NCBI GenBank assembly: GCA_964565665.1
Contig: CAZMFZ010000014.1
Location: 1 to 42,368, forward strand
DNA length: 42,368 nucleotides
Direction of reading: 5' to 3'
Source: CAZMFZ01 sp964565665
Lineage (GTDB): Bacteria > Bacteroidota > Bacteroidia > Cytophagales > UBA9547
Part shown: positions 7,835 through 17,925 of the stretch, piece after piece
Layout: each line of letters starts with the position of its first letter
How positions within the stretch are numbered: the first letter of the stretch is position 1
Translations under genes and position numbers: made by a program
Notes under the pieces: model-generated
Databases searched by the model: none
The model's input: the letters and a program-made list of their open reading frames with translations, nothing else
Told to the model about the DNA's origin: nothing

Positions 7835-10258
7835 CTACCAAGCGATGGTAAACTTGTCGCTTTTATTTTCGACTGTTAGTGACGATATTTTGGCTACTTC
7901 CAAGTTGTTTGCCGAGCCAATAGGGTCAAAATTTAGAATTGAGCTCAACAAATTAAAATTTTCACTTTTGGCTTTTAATTTTGATAAGCTACCATAGCCA
8001 TGAAATTGAACTTTGATCGATTTGAATTTGCTTTTCGATTTTCCATCTGCCTTATCAAAACTTAATTTTTTGTTTTTATTATCGAGCGAAATAGTTCTTT
8101 TAAAATAGTTGCCGGTTTCAAACTGATATGTTTTGCCATCGTCTTCATAATGTACGAAAGTGGATCCAGCCTTTCCGTTGTAAATGTTGACTACCAACGT
8201 ATCTGTTGGCGATTCTACCGTGCTTTGGGTCAGACTCTGCGTAGTAATTATGCTTCCACCTTTTACATACACTGGCAACCGTTCTACTGGTGCTGTGGTC
8301 AATATTTCCTCATTTCCTTTGTAATATTTGTCATTATAAAACTCGTACCAATCGTTTCCAGGCAAGTACACATTCATATAATATCTCCAACTTTCTGTTG
8401 GAGCCACCATTATGCCATCGCCACAGAAAAATTGGTTTTGGTATTTATCATCGTATATTTTGCTGTCGTGTGCATAATCGATAGTTAGGCTTCTTTGGAT
8501 AGGCAATCCTGTAGTACTTGCCTTGTAAACATTGCTATATAAATAAGGAAGCAGTTTGTAGCGTAGGTTAATATAGTTTCTAGAGATGGCCTCCACTTTT
8601 TTGCCAAAAGACCATGGTTCTTGTTCTTTTTGGTCAATGGCTACGTGCGATCTGCAAAAGGGTGAAAATGCCCCAATGCTCATCCATCGGGCGTACAGAT
8701 TTGGGGTGGGGTTGCCCGTAAAGCCGCCAATATCCATTCCTGTAACAGGTATCCCAGATATTCCCATGCTGTTCATCAATCGCACACCTAGCATCATGTG
8801 CTCATCGCTCGATACGTTGTCGCCCGTCCATACCGCAGAGTATCTTTGTATGCCTGCGTATCCAGCTCTTGTGAGCACAAAAGGCCTTTCGCCATTCATC
8901 AGTTTTTTAGTGCCTTCAAAGGTGCTTCTGGCCATATTTAGGCCATAAATATTTCTACCTTGGCGAAAGGTTGTTTTTTTGCCCTCGTAGTAAAACTGCA
9001 CCAAATTTGGAATATTTTGACCCCAAGTGGCTATTTCGTTCATGTCGTTCCAAAATCCTTCTATACCGTTGTCAACATAAGGTTCTTTCATGGCATTGCC
9101 CCACCAATCGCGCACCTTGCCATTTGTAAAATCAGGAAAGTGGCACCAACCAGGCCAAACTTGACCCGAATAATAAGTATTATCGGGGTATGTCAGGTAC
9201 AAACTGTCTTTTACACCTTGATCATAAGCGGGGTATCCTTTTTCGATTTTAATTCCCGGGTCTAAGATTACAGCCGTCCTTATGCCCATTTTCTTTAAAT
9301 CTGAGGTCATTTTTTTAGGATCTGGGAATCGGTCTTTATTCCAAGTAAATACTTTGTAGGCATCCATATAGTGTATATCTAAATACATTACATCGATAGG
9401 CAGTTTCTTGTCTCTAAATGTTTTGGCTATGCTAAGCACTTCTTCATCAGGGTAATAGCTGTATTTACATTGCTGGTAGCCAAGGCTCCAATAAGGAGGC
9501 ATTTCGATAGTGCCGGTGAGAAAACTGTAGGATTGTATAATATTTGCTACCGATGAATTGCCGATGAAATAATAATTCATTTCGCCTGCCTCAGAGCCAA
9601 ACGACATGAACCTATCGTTCGAGGCACCAAAGTTGAAATGTGTTTTATGAGAATTATCGTAAAATATACCGTATTGCAAGCCATTGTGAATACCCATGTA
9701 AAAGGGTATTGATTGGTACAATGGGTCTGCGTTGCTGCCATACCCAAAAGCATCGGTGTTTGCATTCACATACGAGCTCCCTCTTCGGTTCAATCCGCCT
9801 GTTTTCTCACCCAAGCCAATAAATTTCTCATCTGCCTGTATTTTTTTGTACGTGGTAAACTCCTCGCCCAACCAAGATGTACCAAAAGAAGGCTCATCTT
9901 CATTCAGTAAGCGATTTTTTTTATCATAAAATGCAAACCTAACCGGAAATTTTGTCACCACCAGCTGCAGCGAATCTGTTGCAAACGTTAATTTAGTAGC
10001 TGACTCAGAAAGCAAGAAATTCGACTTGGCATCTGCATTTCTAATTATTGCATAAGAAAAATCATCCCATAGCTCAGAATTATTAATCCTGACTCTTATA
10101 ATGGTTGGGGAATACATTGATAATTTGATGGTGCTGTTTTCGGTCTTTATCAGATACGAATTTTGATCTTTTACCACAGATTGGAAAGTACCCACGGATT
10201 TATTGAGCTGGGCGTAGCCAAAACTGAATGAAATGAAAATGGCAATGAGAGTTTTCAT
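7835..10258 (-). CDS. GH31 family alpha-glucosidase, exported
   Basis: The 807-residue protein starts with a signal peptide ending SFGYAQ (residue 16). An N-terminal beta domain precedes a catalytic barrel with the GH31 nucleophile motif in GFWNDMNE (Asp near residue 405) and the acid/base region in AVWTGDN (Asp near 478); a C-terminal beta region follows. GH31 enzymes retain configuration and release glucose from alpha-glucans, or xylose in some members. Together with the neighbouring GH13 and Sus-type proteins, alpha-glucosidase is most likely. It has no T9SS sorting domain, unlike the GH13 enzyme, so it probably acts in the periplasm. It may have been transcribed with GH13, 247 bp upstream, but that gap holds unusual sequence. 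Confidence 0.93.
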   Translation of the reverse strand: MKTLIAIFISFSFGYAQLNKSVGTFQSVVKDQNSYLIKTENSTIKLSMYSPTIIRVRINNSELWDDFSYAIIRNADAKSNFLLSESATKLTFATDSLQLVVTKFPVRFAFYDKKNRLLNEDEPSFGTSWLGEEFTTYKKIQADEKFIGLGEKTGGLNRRGSSYVNANTDAFGYGSNADPLYQSIPFYMGIHNGLQYGIFYDNSHKTHFNFGASNDRFMSFGSEAGEMNYYFIGNSSVANIIQSYSFLTGTIEMPPYWSLGYQQCKYSYYPDEEVLSIAKTFRDKKLPIDVMYLDIHYMDAYKVFTWNKDRFPDPKKMTSDLKKMGIRTAVILDPGIKIEKGYPAYDQGVKDSLYLTYPDNTYYSGQVWPGWCHFPDFTNGKVRDWWGNAMKEPYVDNGIEGFWNDMNEIATWGQNIPNLVQFYYEGKKTTFRQGRNIYGLNMARSTFEGTKKLMNGERPFVLTRAGYAGIQRYSAVWTGDNVSSDEHMMLGVRLMNSMGISGIPVTGMDIGGFTGNPTPNLYARWMSIGAFSPFCRSHVAIDQKEQEPWSFGKKVEAISRNYINLRYKLLPYLYSNVYKASTTGLPIQRSLTIDYAHDSKIYDDKYQNQFFCGDGIMVAPTESWRYYMNVYLPGNDWYEFYNDKYYKGNEEILTTAPVERLPVYVKGGSIITTQSLTQSTVESPTDTLVVNIYNGKAGSTFVHYEDDGKTYQFETGNYFKRTISLDNKNKKLSFDKADGKSKSKFKSIKVQFHGYGSLSKLKAKSENFNLLSSILNFDPIGSANNLEVAKISSLTVENKSDKFTIAW

Positions 10259-10505
10259 AAAATCTTAAAATTGTGTTTAGGCGATTAATTTAAAATTGTT
10301 AGAACTATTAATTGATGTTGCAATGCCGCTCAGTTTACCCTTATTATTAACCGCTATCCTTTAGTTGCGCAACACACATTGCCGGCTCAAAACGACCGTT
10401 TTGCCCAGGTTCAACAAAATTACGATGATCCGTGGCGAATAAATTAACTAAACGAGATTGACGATGAATAAAAATCGAGATTACAAAATCGAGCAGCTGC
10501 CGCGT
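10259..10505. other. Intergenic stretch with apparent gene-end and gene-start relics
   Basis: Reading rightward, an open frame from 10316 (after a TGA) to a TAA at 10445-10447 encodes 43 residues ending NYDDPWRIN, which look protein-like. Sixteen bases later an ATG at 10464 starts MNKNRDYKIEQLPR, which runs straight into the antisense 3' end of the GH13 gene. This resembles the tail of one gene followed by the head of another, both rightward, unlike the flanking leftward glycosidases. By hand count 55 of 120 bases (10321-10440) are G or C, clearly richer than the flanking intergenic DNA. I recognise neither peptide. It may be a leftover or a joint, or a chance open frame. Confidence 0.35.
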
Positions 10506-12296
10506 TTATTTAACCAGTATTTTTGCGAACTCCACGGCATTTTTCTTTTTAATTTTAGCCACATAAATGCCACAGGGTAAGCCCGAAACATCTATTTCGT
10601 TGCTTTCCGATAGTTGAAAATGGTATATTTGGCCCATCTGCGAAACCAACTCCACCGCTTGTATTTCATTTCCCAGCAAAGCAAATTTTCCTTCCACAAT
10701 AGGATTTGGATAAATAATCGATTGATTTGTCGCCAAAGGATCATCATCTGTAGCCAATACAAATGTCTTTACAAGTTTTATGTCGGTGTACATGCCAAAC
10801 TTGCCTGCGTTGAAGTTTTTCGTGTATGTGCCATCTGCGTTCGATACCTCAAATTGACTGTCGTTATAGTAATCGTACCAAGTGCCGCTGTGGGGGAAAT
10901 TCAGCGTGATATTTTGTGCAATAATATCGAAATTGGCTGCAACCACTGCATTCATTTGCGTGGCATTTGCGGGGCTAGCAGTGTAAGGATTATTTTTCAA
11001 AGTGATTGATTTTAGCAAAGTGGTGTTGCCATAAAAAGTAGGGTCGCCTTTGGTGAATAAATCATGAGTCATTCGCAATCTTATGAAGTCGGCTGTCACT
11101 TTATACAGATTAGATCGGCCATCTTCATTACGTTTGCTCCAGAATGGAGGCTTCAATGAAAGCCTGCAATCGTTACTTATGCTTCCATTTTCGCATCTGT
11201 TTATACTTAAGTCGAAGCCAATCTCACCAAATTGCCACAGCATTTTTGGCCCGGGTATAGAGTAGAATAGCACCGTAGCAGCCGATGTGCGCTCCATGGC
11301 GTTATAAAACTCTCTTGCGTTTCCGTTGCCAAAAGTAAAATTTTTATACATTAGCCTTTCCTCATCATGGCTTTCCATGTACGACATAGATCTGGGATAA
11401 TTCCAGCCCCGTTTCTTGAAATATCCTCCACTTATGTCCGAGTTGCTGGCATAGCCCATGGTGTTTTGGTTGTAATTATCGGTCATTTTGTTCCACATCA
11501 GCATTCCCTTTCCTTCTGCTGCCTTGTATTGCGAAAGCTCCGTTTCTTCTTGGTTTTCGCCCAAGTGCTCCATTATAATATAAGTGTCGGGCGAATAGCT
11601 CCATATTTTATCTGCCATCCGTTTCAAAATAGCAATCCGTGAAGCATCGTAGGCAGACCATGCTCCTACATCGGTATTTTTATTTTGCGTAAATCCCTTG
11701 GAAAGATCAAAACGCAGCCCGTCAAACTTATATTCATTTAGCCAGTAATGGTTGACGGTATCTACATATTGTTTGGTTTTTTCACTTTCATGGTTCATGT
11801 CGTAAAACACATTGAAAGGGTGTGTGGCGTCTTTATTAAAAAATGGACTGCTAACCAGAGGCTTGTTGCTTACAAAATCAAAGTACATGAGCACATAAGG
11901 ATTGGGCATGTCTTGGTGATTCAATACCATATCTAATATCACGGCTATTCCATTTTTATGGCACTCGTCTATAAATCTCTTCAATTCATTCTTTGGGCCA
12001 AATGAGCGTGCGGGCGAAAACATAAATGCGGGATTGTAGCCCCAGCCAGATGCCCCATTAAACTGAGTAATGGGCATCAATTCTATGGCATTCACTCCTA
12101 ACTTCTTAAAATAGGAGATAGTGTCAGTCAAATTTTTGTACGATCTGTTGTCGGCATCAAAAAAGTCTCGTATCAACAATTCGTATACTACCAATTTTTC
12201 TTTTGCTGGCCTTGTGTAGTTAGTTGCCGTCCAAGTGTAGGCTGTTTGACCCGTTTGCAATACACTGGCTCTTTCGAAATACCATTTATCACTCAT
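10506..12296 (-). pseudogene. GH13 alpha-amylase with T9SS sorting domain, 5' truncated
   Basis: Residues about 30-420 form a GH13 catalytic domain: LVVYELLIRDF, VILDMVLNH, GLRFDLS (nucleophile Asp near 197), IIMEHLGENQ (acid Glu near 242) and ESHDEER (Asp near 311). The last 80 residues are a T9SS type A sorting domain (IYPNPIVEGKF ... GIYVAKIKK ... KILVK). Such a domain needs a Sec signal peptide, yet the frame begins abruptly at MSDKWYFERASVLQTG with no signal, and an in-frame TAG lies 31 bases upstream. Related amylases, as I recall them, carry some 300 or more N-terminal residues (signal, Ig/E-set and CBM48-like parts) before VLQTGQ. The remaining catalytic domain looks intact. Export and expression are doubtful unless the missing 5' part lies elsewhere. 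Confidence 0.82.
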
Positions 12297-13113
12297 GGCC
12301 TCGCCTAATGTGTCCGTATCTGGTATCTACAAAACCATATATGACAGAACTACTAATGAGGTTTTGCTTTATAAAGTCGAATTTGGAAATGTGATTGGTG
12401 CTGCTTCACCGGCAGGTTGGAGCCATGCTGACAACCAGAAAATAAATCCAGTGGGTACTGTTTCTGAAACTGAGGCAAAATTTGAACTAAGTGAAGTAGT
12501 GTTGAGGAAAGGCGAATACAAAATTCGTTTCAACAGCCGTTGGAAAATAGACAGAAGAACTAATATAGAGAACTTCGATGCTACTTCAGGGTATGTTGCG
12601 CTCACTAACTATGGTGGTTCACTCTCCCTTCCAGTTGCAGGTGGGCCAAACTTCACTATTGCAGAAGGTGCAGACGCCAAATATAAAGTAACGCTTACTT
12701 GGACACCAAGCACTGGTTTTAAAATTGCTGTAGTCAAAACTGGCGATGCACCCGTAGTTACTTTCGATCCCACTATCAATGCCTGGGGAGTAACCGGAGC
12801 AGCAACGCCTGGAGGATGGCCTAATGATGCCACACCTGGCCCAGATGCAGTTTTAAACTATGAAGGAGTTTCTGATGGTACCTATACTTGGAAAATTACA
12901 GTTGCTTTAACCGCTGATGAGTTCAAGTTTAGAACAAATAAAGCATGGGTTAAAGACTTAGGTTATGCTGGTGTCACCATTACAGGTGCTGGTGCTGGTG
13001 AGTTGAGCAATGTCGGTGGCAACTTTAAAGCTGCCACAGCAGGTTCCTATTCTTTTACATTATCTACCTCAGATGCAGGAGCCACTTACACACTTAATGT
13101 TGTTAAGAATTAA
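12295..13113 (+). pseudogene. SusE/SusF-type starch-binding protein, 5' truncated
   Basis: The 272 codons encode the C-terminal part of a SusE/SusF-type outer-membrane starch-binding lipoprotein. Two starch-binding modules are visible: one around residues 8-150 (SGIYKTIYD, then GNVIGAASPAGW) and one around 155-272 (NAWGVTGAATPGGWP ... FKFRTNKAWVKDLG ... GSYSFTLSTS). The tryptophans of the GW pairs are typical ligand contacts. The family needs a lipoprotein signal and an N-terminal Ig-like domain, and both are absent. The first ATG (12295) is simply the first Met after the joint, and it overlaps the first ATG of the opposite GH13 frame in CATG. The 3' end is intact and followed by a good terminator. 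Confidence 0.8.
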
Positions 13114-13128
13114 ATATACATAGTTTCG

Positions 13129-13163
13129 AAAAAAAGACCCGATACATGTCGGGTCTTTTTTTT
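13129..13163 (+). terminator. Intrinsic terminator after the SusE fragment
   Basis: A 14-bp stem (AAAAAAAGACCCGA against its complement) with the six-base loop TACATG is followed by a run of T. It ends only 40 bases before the SusC start, leaving little room for a separate promoter. Confidence 0.88.
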
Positions 13164-13202
13164 AAGTAATAAGCAATAAAGGAGTATCAAAATATAACCA
13201 CT

Positions 13203-16199
13203 ATGACATCGAAAACATATACCGTACAGCCGCTGGAGACTGTATTTTTTACTTTAAGAAAATTAAAACATTTGTGTTCGCTGGCTTTGGTTCTCATTTT
13301 TTTTACCCAATCCTATTCGCAAACCTCGCAAATAAAAGGCAAATTAAAGGACAAGTCAACGGGTGAAGAACTGATTGGAGTTAGTGTGGTAGTAAAAGGG
13401 AAAACAAATGCGGGCGGATCGGCAATAGCTACAGCAACAGATGCCAACGGAGAGTTTATTTTAGATGCACAGCCAGATGATATACTCATTATTTCTTATC
13501 TCGGCTTTAAGACAATAGAAATAAAAGCGAGTGAAGTAGGAACAGCCGGCCTATCAATGGAACAAGACACCGAAAATCTAGACGAAGTTGTGGTAGTGGG
13601 CTACGGTACTGCCGATAAAAGAGATATATCCAGCTCATTGGCAAAAATAAACTCAAGAGACTTCAACAAAGGTCTGGTCACAGGAGCCGATGGCTTAATT
13701 GAAGGAAAAGTAGCTGGTTTGCAAGTATCGCAAAGCGGTGAACCTGGCGGAGGCAATAATGTGCTGTTGAGGGGGCAATCTCTCAATGGACAAAGGCCAC
13801 TTTATGTTGTTGATGGCATAATACTTGACAATGAAGGCGGATTAGGTACCAGAAATCCTTTGAATTTCTTAAGCCCTAACGATATTGAAAGCATGACGGT
13901 ACTTAAAGATGCCGCAGCCACTGCAATATATGGCGTAAGGGGTGCCAATGGCGTAATCCAAATAACTACAAAGGTGGGAAAAACAGGAAAACCAGTAGTA
14001 ACTTACGATGCATCGGTATCTGTTGGTATAATAAATAAAAAGCCCGACATCATGGATGCTGCAGACTTTAGGGCTGTTGTAAGAAGGAAAAAGCCCGATT
14101 TAATCGGAGAATTGGGCAACGCTAGCACAGATTGGATAGATGAGGTAACTAGAGCGGCCGTAAGTACGCAACACAATGTGGGTGTGTCTGGCGGGTTTAA
14201 AAAAACCAACTATTACGCATCAGTAAATTATATCAACAACCAAGGTGTGCTGAGAAAAACCAGCCACGACCGCATAAATATTGGCATCAAATTAAACCAA
14301 AAATTATTTAAAGATAACCTGATCATTGGGGTAGGATCTAAAATAGGTATTATTAACGATGAATTGGGGCCAAATGTGTTTGGAGATGCCCTGCGCATAG
14401 ATCCCACCAGACCAGTGAGAAATGCAGATGGATCGTTTTTTCAATATGCAGACACACAGCAGCCCAATAATCCTGTGGCTTTGCAACAGTACACCAACAA
14501 CAGAGGAGCAAGTAACCGATTTTTAAACAATTATAGCATAGAATACAAACTTCCCTTTTTAAGAGGGCTCAGTTTGTTTGCCAACGGTAGCCTAGATTTG
14601 TCGCTCAATAAGTACAGCAGCAGAGTCGATTCGTTGGCCTCAGCTTCTGCTCGTGTTGGTGGTATTTCCTCTAACAACGAAAAAGAGGTAAAGCTAAATA
14701 CCCAGTTTGAATATTATGCTACCTATAAAAAATCAATCAAAGATCATTCTATTGAGGCCACGGCCGGATATGGATATTACGATTTCCTATCACAGCCTAC
14801 AAAAAGTGCATTTGCAAACAATACTTTTATTGATGCCCCTTTACCCGATCAAAATAACAGGCTGATCTCCTTTTTTGCTCGAACTACCTATAATTATAAA
14901 GGGAAATATTTTCTTACAGCCTCTTTGAGAAGAGATGGATCGTCAAAGTTTGGCCCGAAAAATCGATGGGGCTACTTTCCCAGTGCATCGGTAGGTTGGC
15001 GGATTTTAGAAGAAGATTTTGCCATAGGCTTAAGGAAGGTATTCCACGAACTAAAAATAAGAGCCAGCTACGGGGTTACTGGCAATGACCAAATAGGAAA
15101 TTATTTGTGGCTGCAAACCTATACGCCAAGCAAAAGCCCAATAATAGCGGAAGGTGACACTTTGTTGGTGTACAAACCCAACGGGAGCAACCCTGAAATA
15201 AGATGGGAAAAAACCGAGTCTTACAACGTAGGATTAGACATTGGCTTCTTTAAAGGTAGGCTCACTTCGTCTATCGAATTTTACAGAAAAAACGTTTCTG
15301 ATTTATTGTATGAGGTGAATATACCTGCTGGAACAAATTATTCTAGCAGGCTTATTAAAAACATTGGGGCAGTCACAAACCAAGGTGTAGAAGTAATAGT
15401 AAATGCAGTTCCTATAGATAGAACACCCTATCAGAAAAATGGATTCAGATGGAACTTGATGTACAACATAGCATACAACCAAAATAAGATAACAAAGCTC
15501 GATGAAAAATCAGGTGGAGAATTAAACAACTTTTTGGGATACCCTGTCAAGTTTGTACGCTTTAGTCCTACTTCTATTCAAAAAGTAGGCTTGCCAGTCG
15601 ATGCTTTTTATACTTACGAAGCCAAAACAGACGCCAATGGAAAATTGGTGTTGGATAGCGATAGAGACGGCATTCAAAATGATATTGAAATGTATAAAGA
15701 CCAAAATAAAGATGGCATTATCAATGAAAATGACAAAAAAGTGACTGGCAAGCCAAACCCTGATTTAATTATGGGTTTGACTTCTTCCATGAGCTGGAAA
15801 AATTTTGATTTTCAGTTTACACTAAAGGCGCACACTGGAAACTCAGTGTTTAATGCCGTAGCAACGCAGGGCTATTTCGACAATATTTACCTCAACGATG
15901 CCTTCAATAATTTGCACAGATCGGTAAGTGAAACCAAGTACAATGCCGCACAATACCTCTCTAATTACTATGTGCAAAATGCAGCATTTTTGAAACTCAC
16001 CAATGTCACACTTGGTTACAATATCGAACAAATTAAATTTATGAATTTGAGAGCCTATCTTACTGGGCAAAATTTGCTGTTTATTACCCCATACAGTGGT
16101 GTTGACCCCGAAGTTTCGGGCAATGATTATGGAGTTGACAATGTTATTTACCCCAGAGCCATCACATTCACAGCTGGCATTAGTGCCACATTTAAATAA
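13203..16199 (+). CDS. susC: SusC/RagA-type TonB-dependent outer-membrane transporter
   Basis: SusC-type proteins import oligosaccharides across the outer membrane, with SusD as lid. The 998 residues show a signal peptide ending SYSQ (residue 40), a carboxypeptidase-D-like regulatory domain (about 43-120; IKGKLKDKSTGEELIGVSV), the TonB box DEVVVVGYG (127-135), a plug with GLQVSQSGEPGGGNNVLLRG and PLYVVDGI and the block ESMTVLKDAAATAIYGVRGANG, and then a long barrel ending TFTAGISATFK. The length suits a maltodextrin-type SusC. The neighbouring starch genes support alpha-glucans as substrate. susD follows after 7 bases. An AGGAG lies about 18 bases before the ATG, farther than a normal ribosome site. 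No FecR-interacting N-terminal extension is seen. Confidence 0.96.
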   Translation: MTSKTYTVQPLETVFFTLRKLKHLCSLALVLIFFTQSYSQTSQIKGKLKDKSTGEELIGVSVVVKGKTNAGGSAIATATDANGEFILDAQPDDILIISYLGFKTIEIKASEVGTAGLSMEQDTENLDEVVVVGYGTADKRDISSSLAKINSRDFNKGLVTGADGLIEGKVAGLQVSQSGEPGGGNNVLLRGQSLNGQRPLYVVDGIILDNEGGLGTRNPLNFLSPNDIESMTVLKDAAATAIYGVRGANGVIQITTKVGKTGKPVVTYDASVSVGIINKKPDIMDAADFRAVVRRKKPDLIGELGNASTDWIDEVTRAAVSTQHNVGVSGGFKKTNYYASVNYINNQGVLRKTSHDRINIGIKLNQKLFKDNLIIGVGSKIGIINDELGPNVFGDALRIDPTRPVRNADGSFFQYADTQQPNNPVALQQYTNNRGASNRFLNNYSIEYKLPFLRGLSLFANGSLDLSLNKYSSRVDSLASASARVGGISSNNEKEVKLNTQFEYYATYKKSIKDHSIEATAGYGYYDFLSQPTKSAFANNTFIDAPLPDQNNRLISFFARTTYNYKGKYFLTASLRRDGSSKFGPKNRWGYFPSASVGWRILEEDFAIGLRKVFHELKIRASYGVTGNDQIGNYLWLQTYTPSKSPIIAEGDTLLVYKPNGSNPEIRWEKTESYNVGLDIGFFKGRLTSSIEFYRKNVSDLLYEVNIPAGTNYSSRLIKNIGAVTNQGVEVIVNAVPIDRTPYQKNGFRWNLMYNIAYNQNKITKLDEKSGGELNNFLGYPVKFVRFSPTSIQKVGLPVDAFYTYEAKTDANGKLVLDSDRDGIQNDIEMYKDQNKDGIINENDKKVTGKPNPDLIMGLTSSMSWKNFDFQFTLKAHTGNSVFNAVATQGYFDNIYLNDAFNNLHRSVSETKYNAAQYLSNYYVQNAAFLKLTNVTLGYNIEQIKFMNLRAYLTGQNLLFITPYSGVDPEVSGNDYGVDNVIYPRAITFTAGISATFK

Positions 16200-16206
16200 A
16201 AAATAT

Positions 16207-17841
16207 ATGAAAAAGCTAACAAAATTAATCGTACTTCTGAGTTTATTGGCTTGCCCTTTGGCTTGTACAAATCTAGAACTTGTTCCCACCGTTGGTGCCA
16301 ACGAAAATGTTGTGTTTAAAGATCCAGCCGTGTATAAGGGATATTTGTATAAATTATATACATCTTTCACACTTACTGGCCAGCGGCAACCTGCTGGCGA
16401 ATCGGACTTAGATGGCACCATAGACGAAGGATTCAGCAGCTTTGTGCGTGCCTATTGGTGTCACCAAGTTTTGTCTACCGATGAAGCTATAAACTCATGG
16501 TCCGATCCAGGAATCGATCATTTTCAGAAGCACTCTTGGTCAGATAACAATGTGTTTTTGAAGGCATTGTATTATAGAATATACTTTATCTCTACTTTTT
16601 CAAACGATTTAATCAAGCAATCGACAGATGAAAAACTAGACAACAACGGGATAAAAGGTGCAGACAGAACAAATATAATAGCTTATAGAGCAGAAGCCAG
16701 GTTTTTGAGGGCATTGGCTTATTGGATAGCACTCGATCTATTCAGAAACATCCCTTTGATTACTGATATTGGCCTTGATGCACCCAAGCAAGTTGCACCA
16801 AAAGTAATGTTTGATTTTATAGAAAGCGAACTGAAAGCAATCGAAAACGACCTGCCAGCAGCCAAAACAAATGTATATGGCCGAGCTGATAGAGCCTGTT
16901 CACAAATGCTACTATCAAAATTATACCTCAATGCGGAAGTATATATTGGCGAATCTAAATACACAGAAGCTATGGTTGAAATAAATAAGGTGCTAAGTTC
17001 AGGCTATTCTTTGGCCACTAAGTACGACCATTTATTCTATGCAGATAATTTTAAAGAAAATGGCGAAATTATTTTGCCTTTGCCCTTAGATGGCTCAACA
17101 GCACAAACATGGGGAGCAACCACATTCTTGGTGTCAGCCGCACTCTCAGACCCTACTATGCAAGACAATAAAAGACCAGATGGAACGCCTTTTCCCAAAG
17201 AATTACTAAGTCTTTTTGGCACTGGGCAGGCTTGGTCAGGCAACAGACCCAATGAAGCTTTGGTAAATAGATTCAAAGGCAGCACTATTCCAGCCGACAC
17301 ATCCGATCCTAGAGGTTTATTTTGGAAGGAAGGACGATTAAGTGCTGAAATTATAGATGTAAAGGTTTTTGGAACAAAAAAGGAAGGCTATTTATGTACA
17401 AAATGGAAAAATATAAACCAAGATGGCACAGCTGGCTCTAACGTAACCTTTTCCGATATCGATTTCCCCATGTTCAGATTGGCAGACGTGTATTTGATGT
17501 ATGCCGAGTGTGTACTGAGAGGCGCAGGAGGCGATGCAGGCATAGCATTGAGCTATATCAACTCCTTAAGAGAAAGAGCGTATGGAAATTCGTCAGGCAA
17601 CATAACCGCCAGCGACATGACACTAGATTTTATATTGGACGAGAGGCAAAGAGAAATGTATTGGGAAGGAACCAGGAGAACAGACTTGATACGTTTCAAT
17701 AAATTTACCGATAATTATGTGTGGGCGTGGAAAGGAGGAGTGAAGGAAGGAGTATCAACACCTGCATTTCGGTCGATATTCCCAATTCCTTCGGCCGAAG
17801 TAGTGGCCAACCGCAACATAGTTCAAAACCCTGGATACTAG
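16207..17841 (+). CDS. susD: SusD/RagB-type surface glycan-binding lipoprotein
   Basis: SusD sits on the cell surface over SusC and delivers glycan to it. I place the start at ATG 16207, giving 544 residues with a lipoprotein signal (MKKLTKLIVLLSLLAC, lipobox LLAC, Cys16; Cys20 is an alternative). A longer frame from 16096 would overlap SusC and lacks a signal. Helical TPR-like parts include YRAEARFLRALAYWIALDLFRNIPLI (about residues 160-185), and the C-terminus shows the family block FILDERQREMYWEGTRRTDLIRF and the end FPIPSAEV...NPGY. The gap to SusC is 7 bases and a terminator follows 20 bases downstream, so no SusE follows on this transcript, unlike the classical susCDE order. Confidence 0.96.
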   Translation: MKKLTKLIVLLSLLACPLACTNLELVPTVGANENVVFKDPAVYKGYLYKLYTSFTLTGQRQPAGESDLDGTIDEGFSSFVRAYWCHQVLSTDEAINSWSDPGIDHFQKHSWSDNNVFLKALYYRIYFISTFSNDLIKQSTDEKLDNNGIKGADRTNIIAYRAEARFLRALAYWIALDLFRNIPLITDIGLDAPKQVAPKVMFDFIESELKAIENDLPAAKTNVYGRADRACSQMLLSKLYLNAEVYIGESKYTEAMVEINKVLSSGYSLATKYDHLFYADNFKENGEIILPLPLDGSTAQTWGATTFLVSAALSDPTMQDNKRPDGTPFPKELLSLFGTGQAWSGNRPNEALVNRFKGSTIPADTSDPRGLFWKEGRLSAEIIDVKVFGTKKEGYLCTKWKNINQDGTAGSNVTFSDIDFPMFRLADVYLMYAECVLRGAGGDAGIALSYINSLRERAYGNSSGNITASDMTLDFILDERQREMYWEGTRRTDLIRFNKFTDNYVWAWKGGVKEGVSTPAFRSIFPIPSAEVVANRNIVQNPGY

Positions 17842-17861
17842 GCTTAGTTTAGTTGCAATAT

Positions 17862-17897
17862 AAATCCCCTTAAAATAATTTTTAAGGGGATTTTTTT
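17862..17897 (+). terminator. Intrinsic terminator after susD
   Basis: A perfect 13-bp stem (AAATCCCCTTAAA and complement, arms 17862-17874 and 17881-17893), six-base loop and T run. It lies between convergent genes susD and the aldehyde dehydrogenase and may serve both. Confidence 0.9.
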
Positions 17898-17925
17898 ATG
17901 GTAACTCCTAGTTCGAAATCTACAT

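Noticed and set aside
10506..12296. GH13 frame as a complete cytoplasmic amylase starting at 12296
   Set aside because: It carries a T9SS sorting domain, which is useless without export, and begins in the middle of the region that precedes the barrel in related enzymes.
16096..16206. Longer SusD start overlapping SusC
   Set aside because: The extra 37 residues have no signal, while ATG 16207 begins a clear lipoprotein signal 7 bases after the SusC stop.
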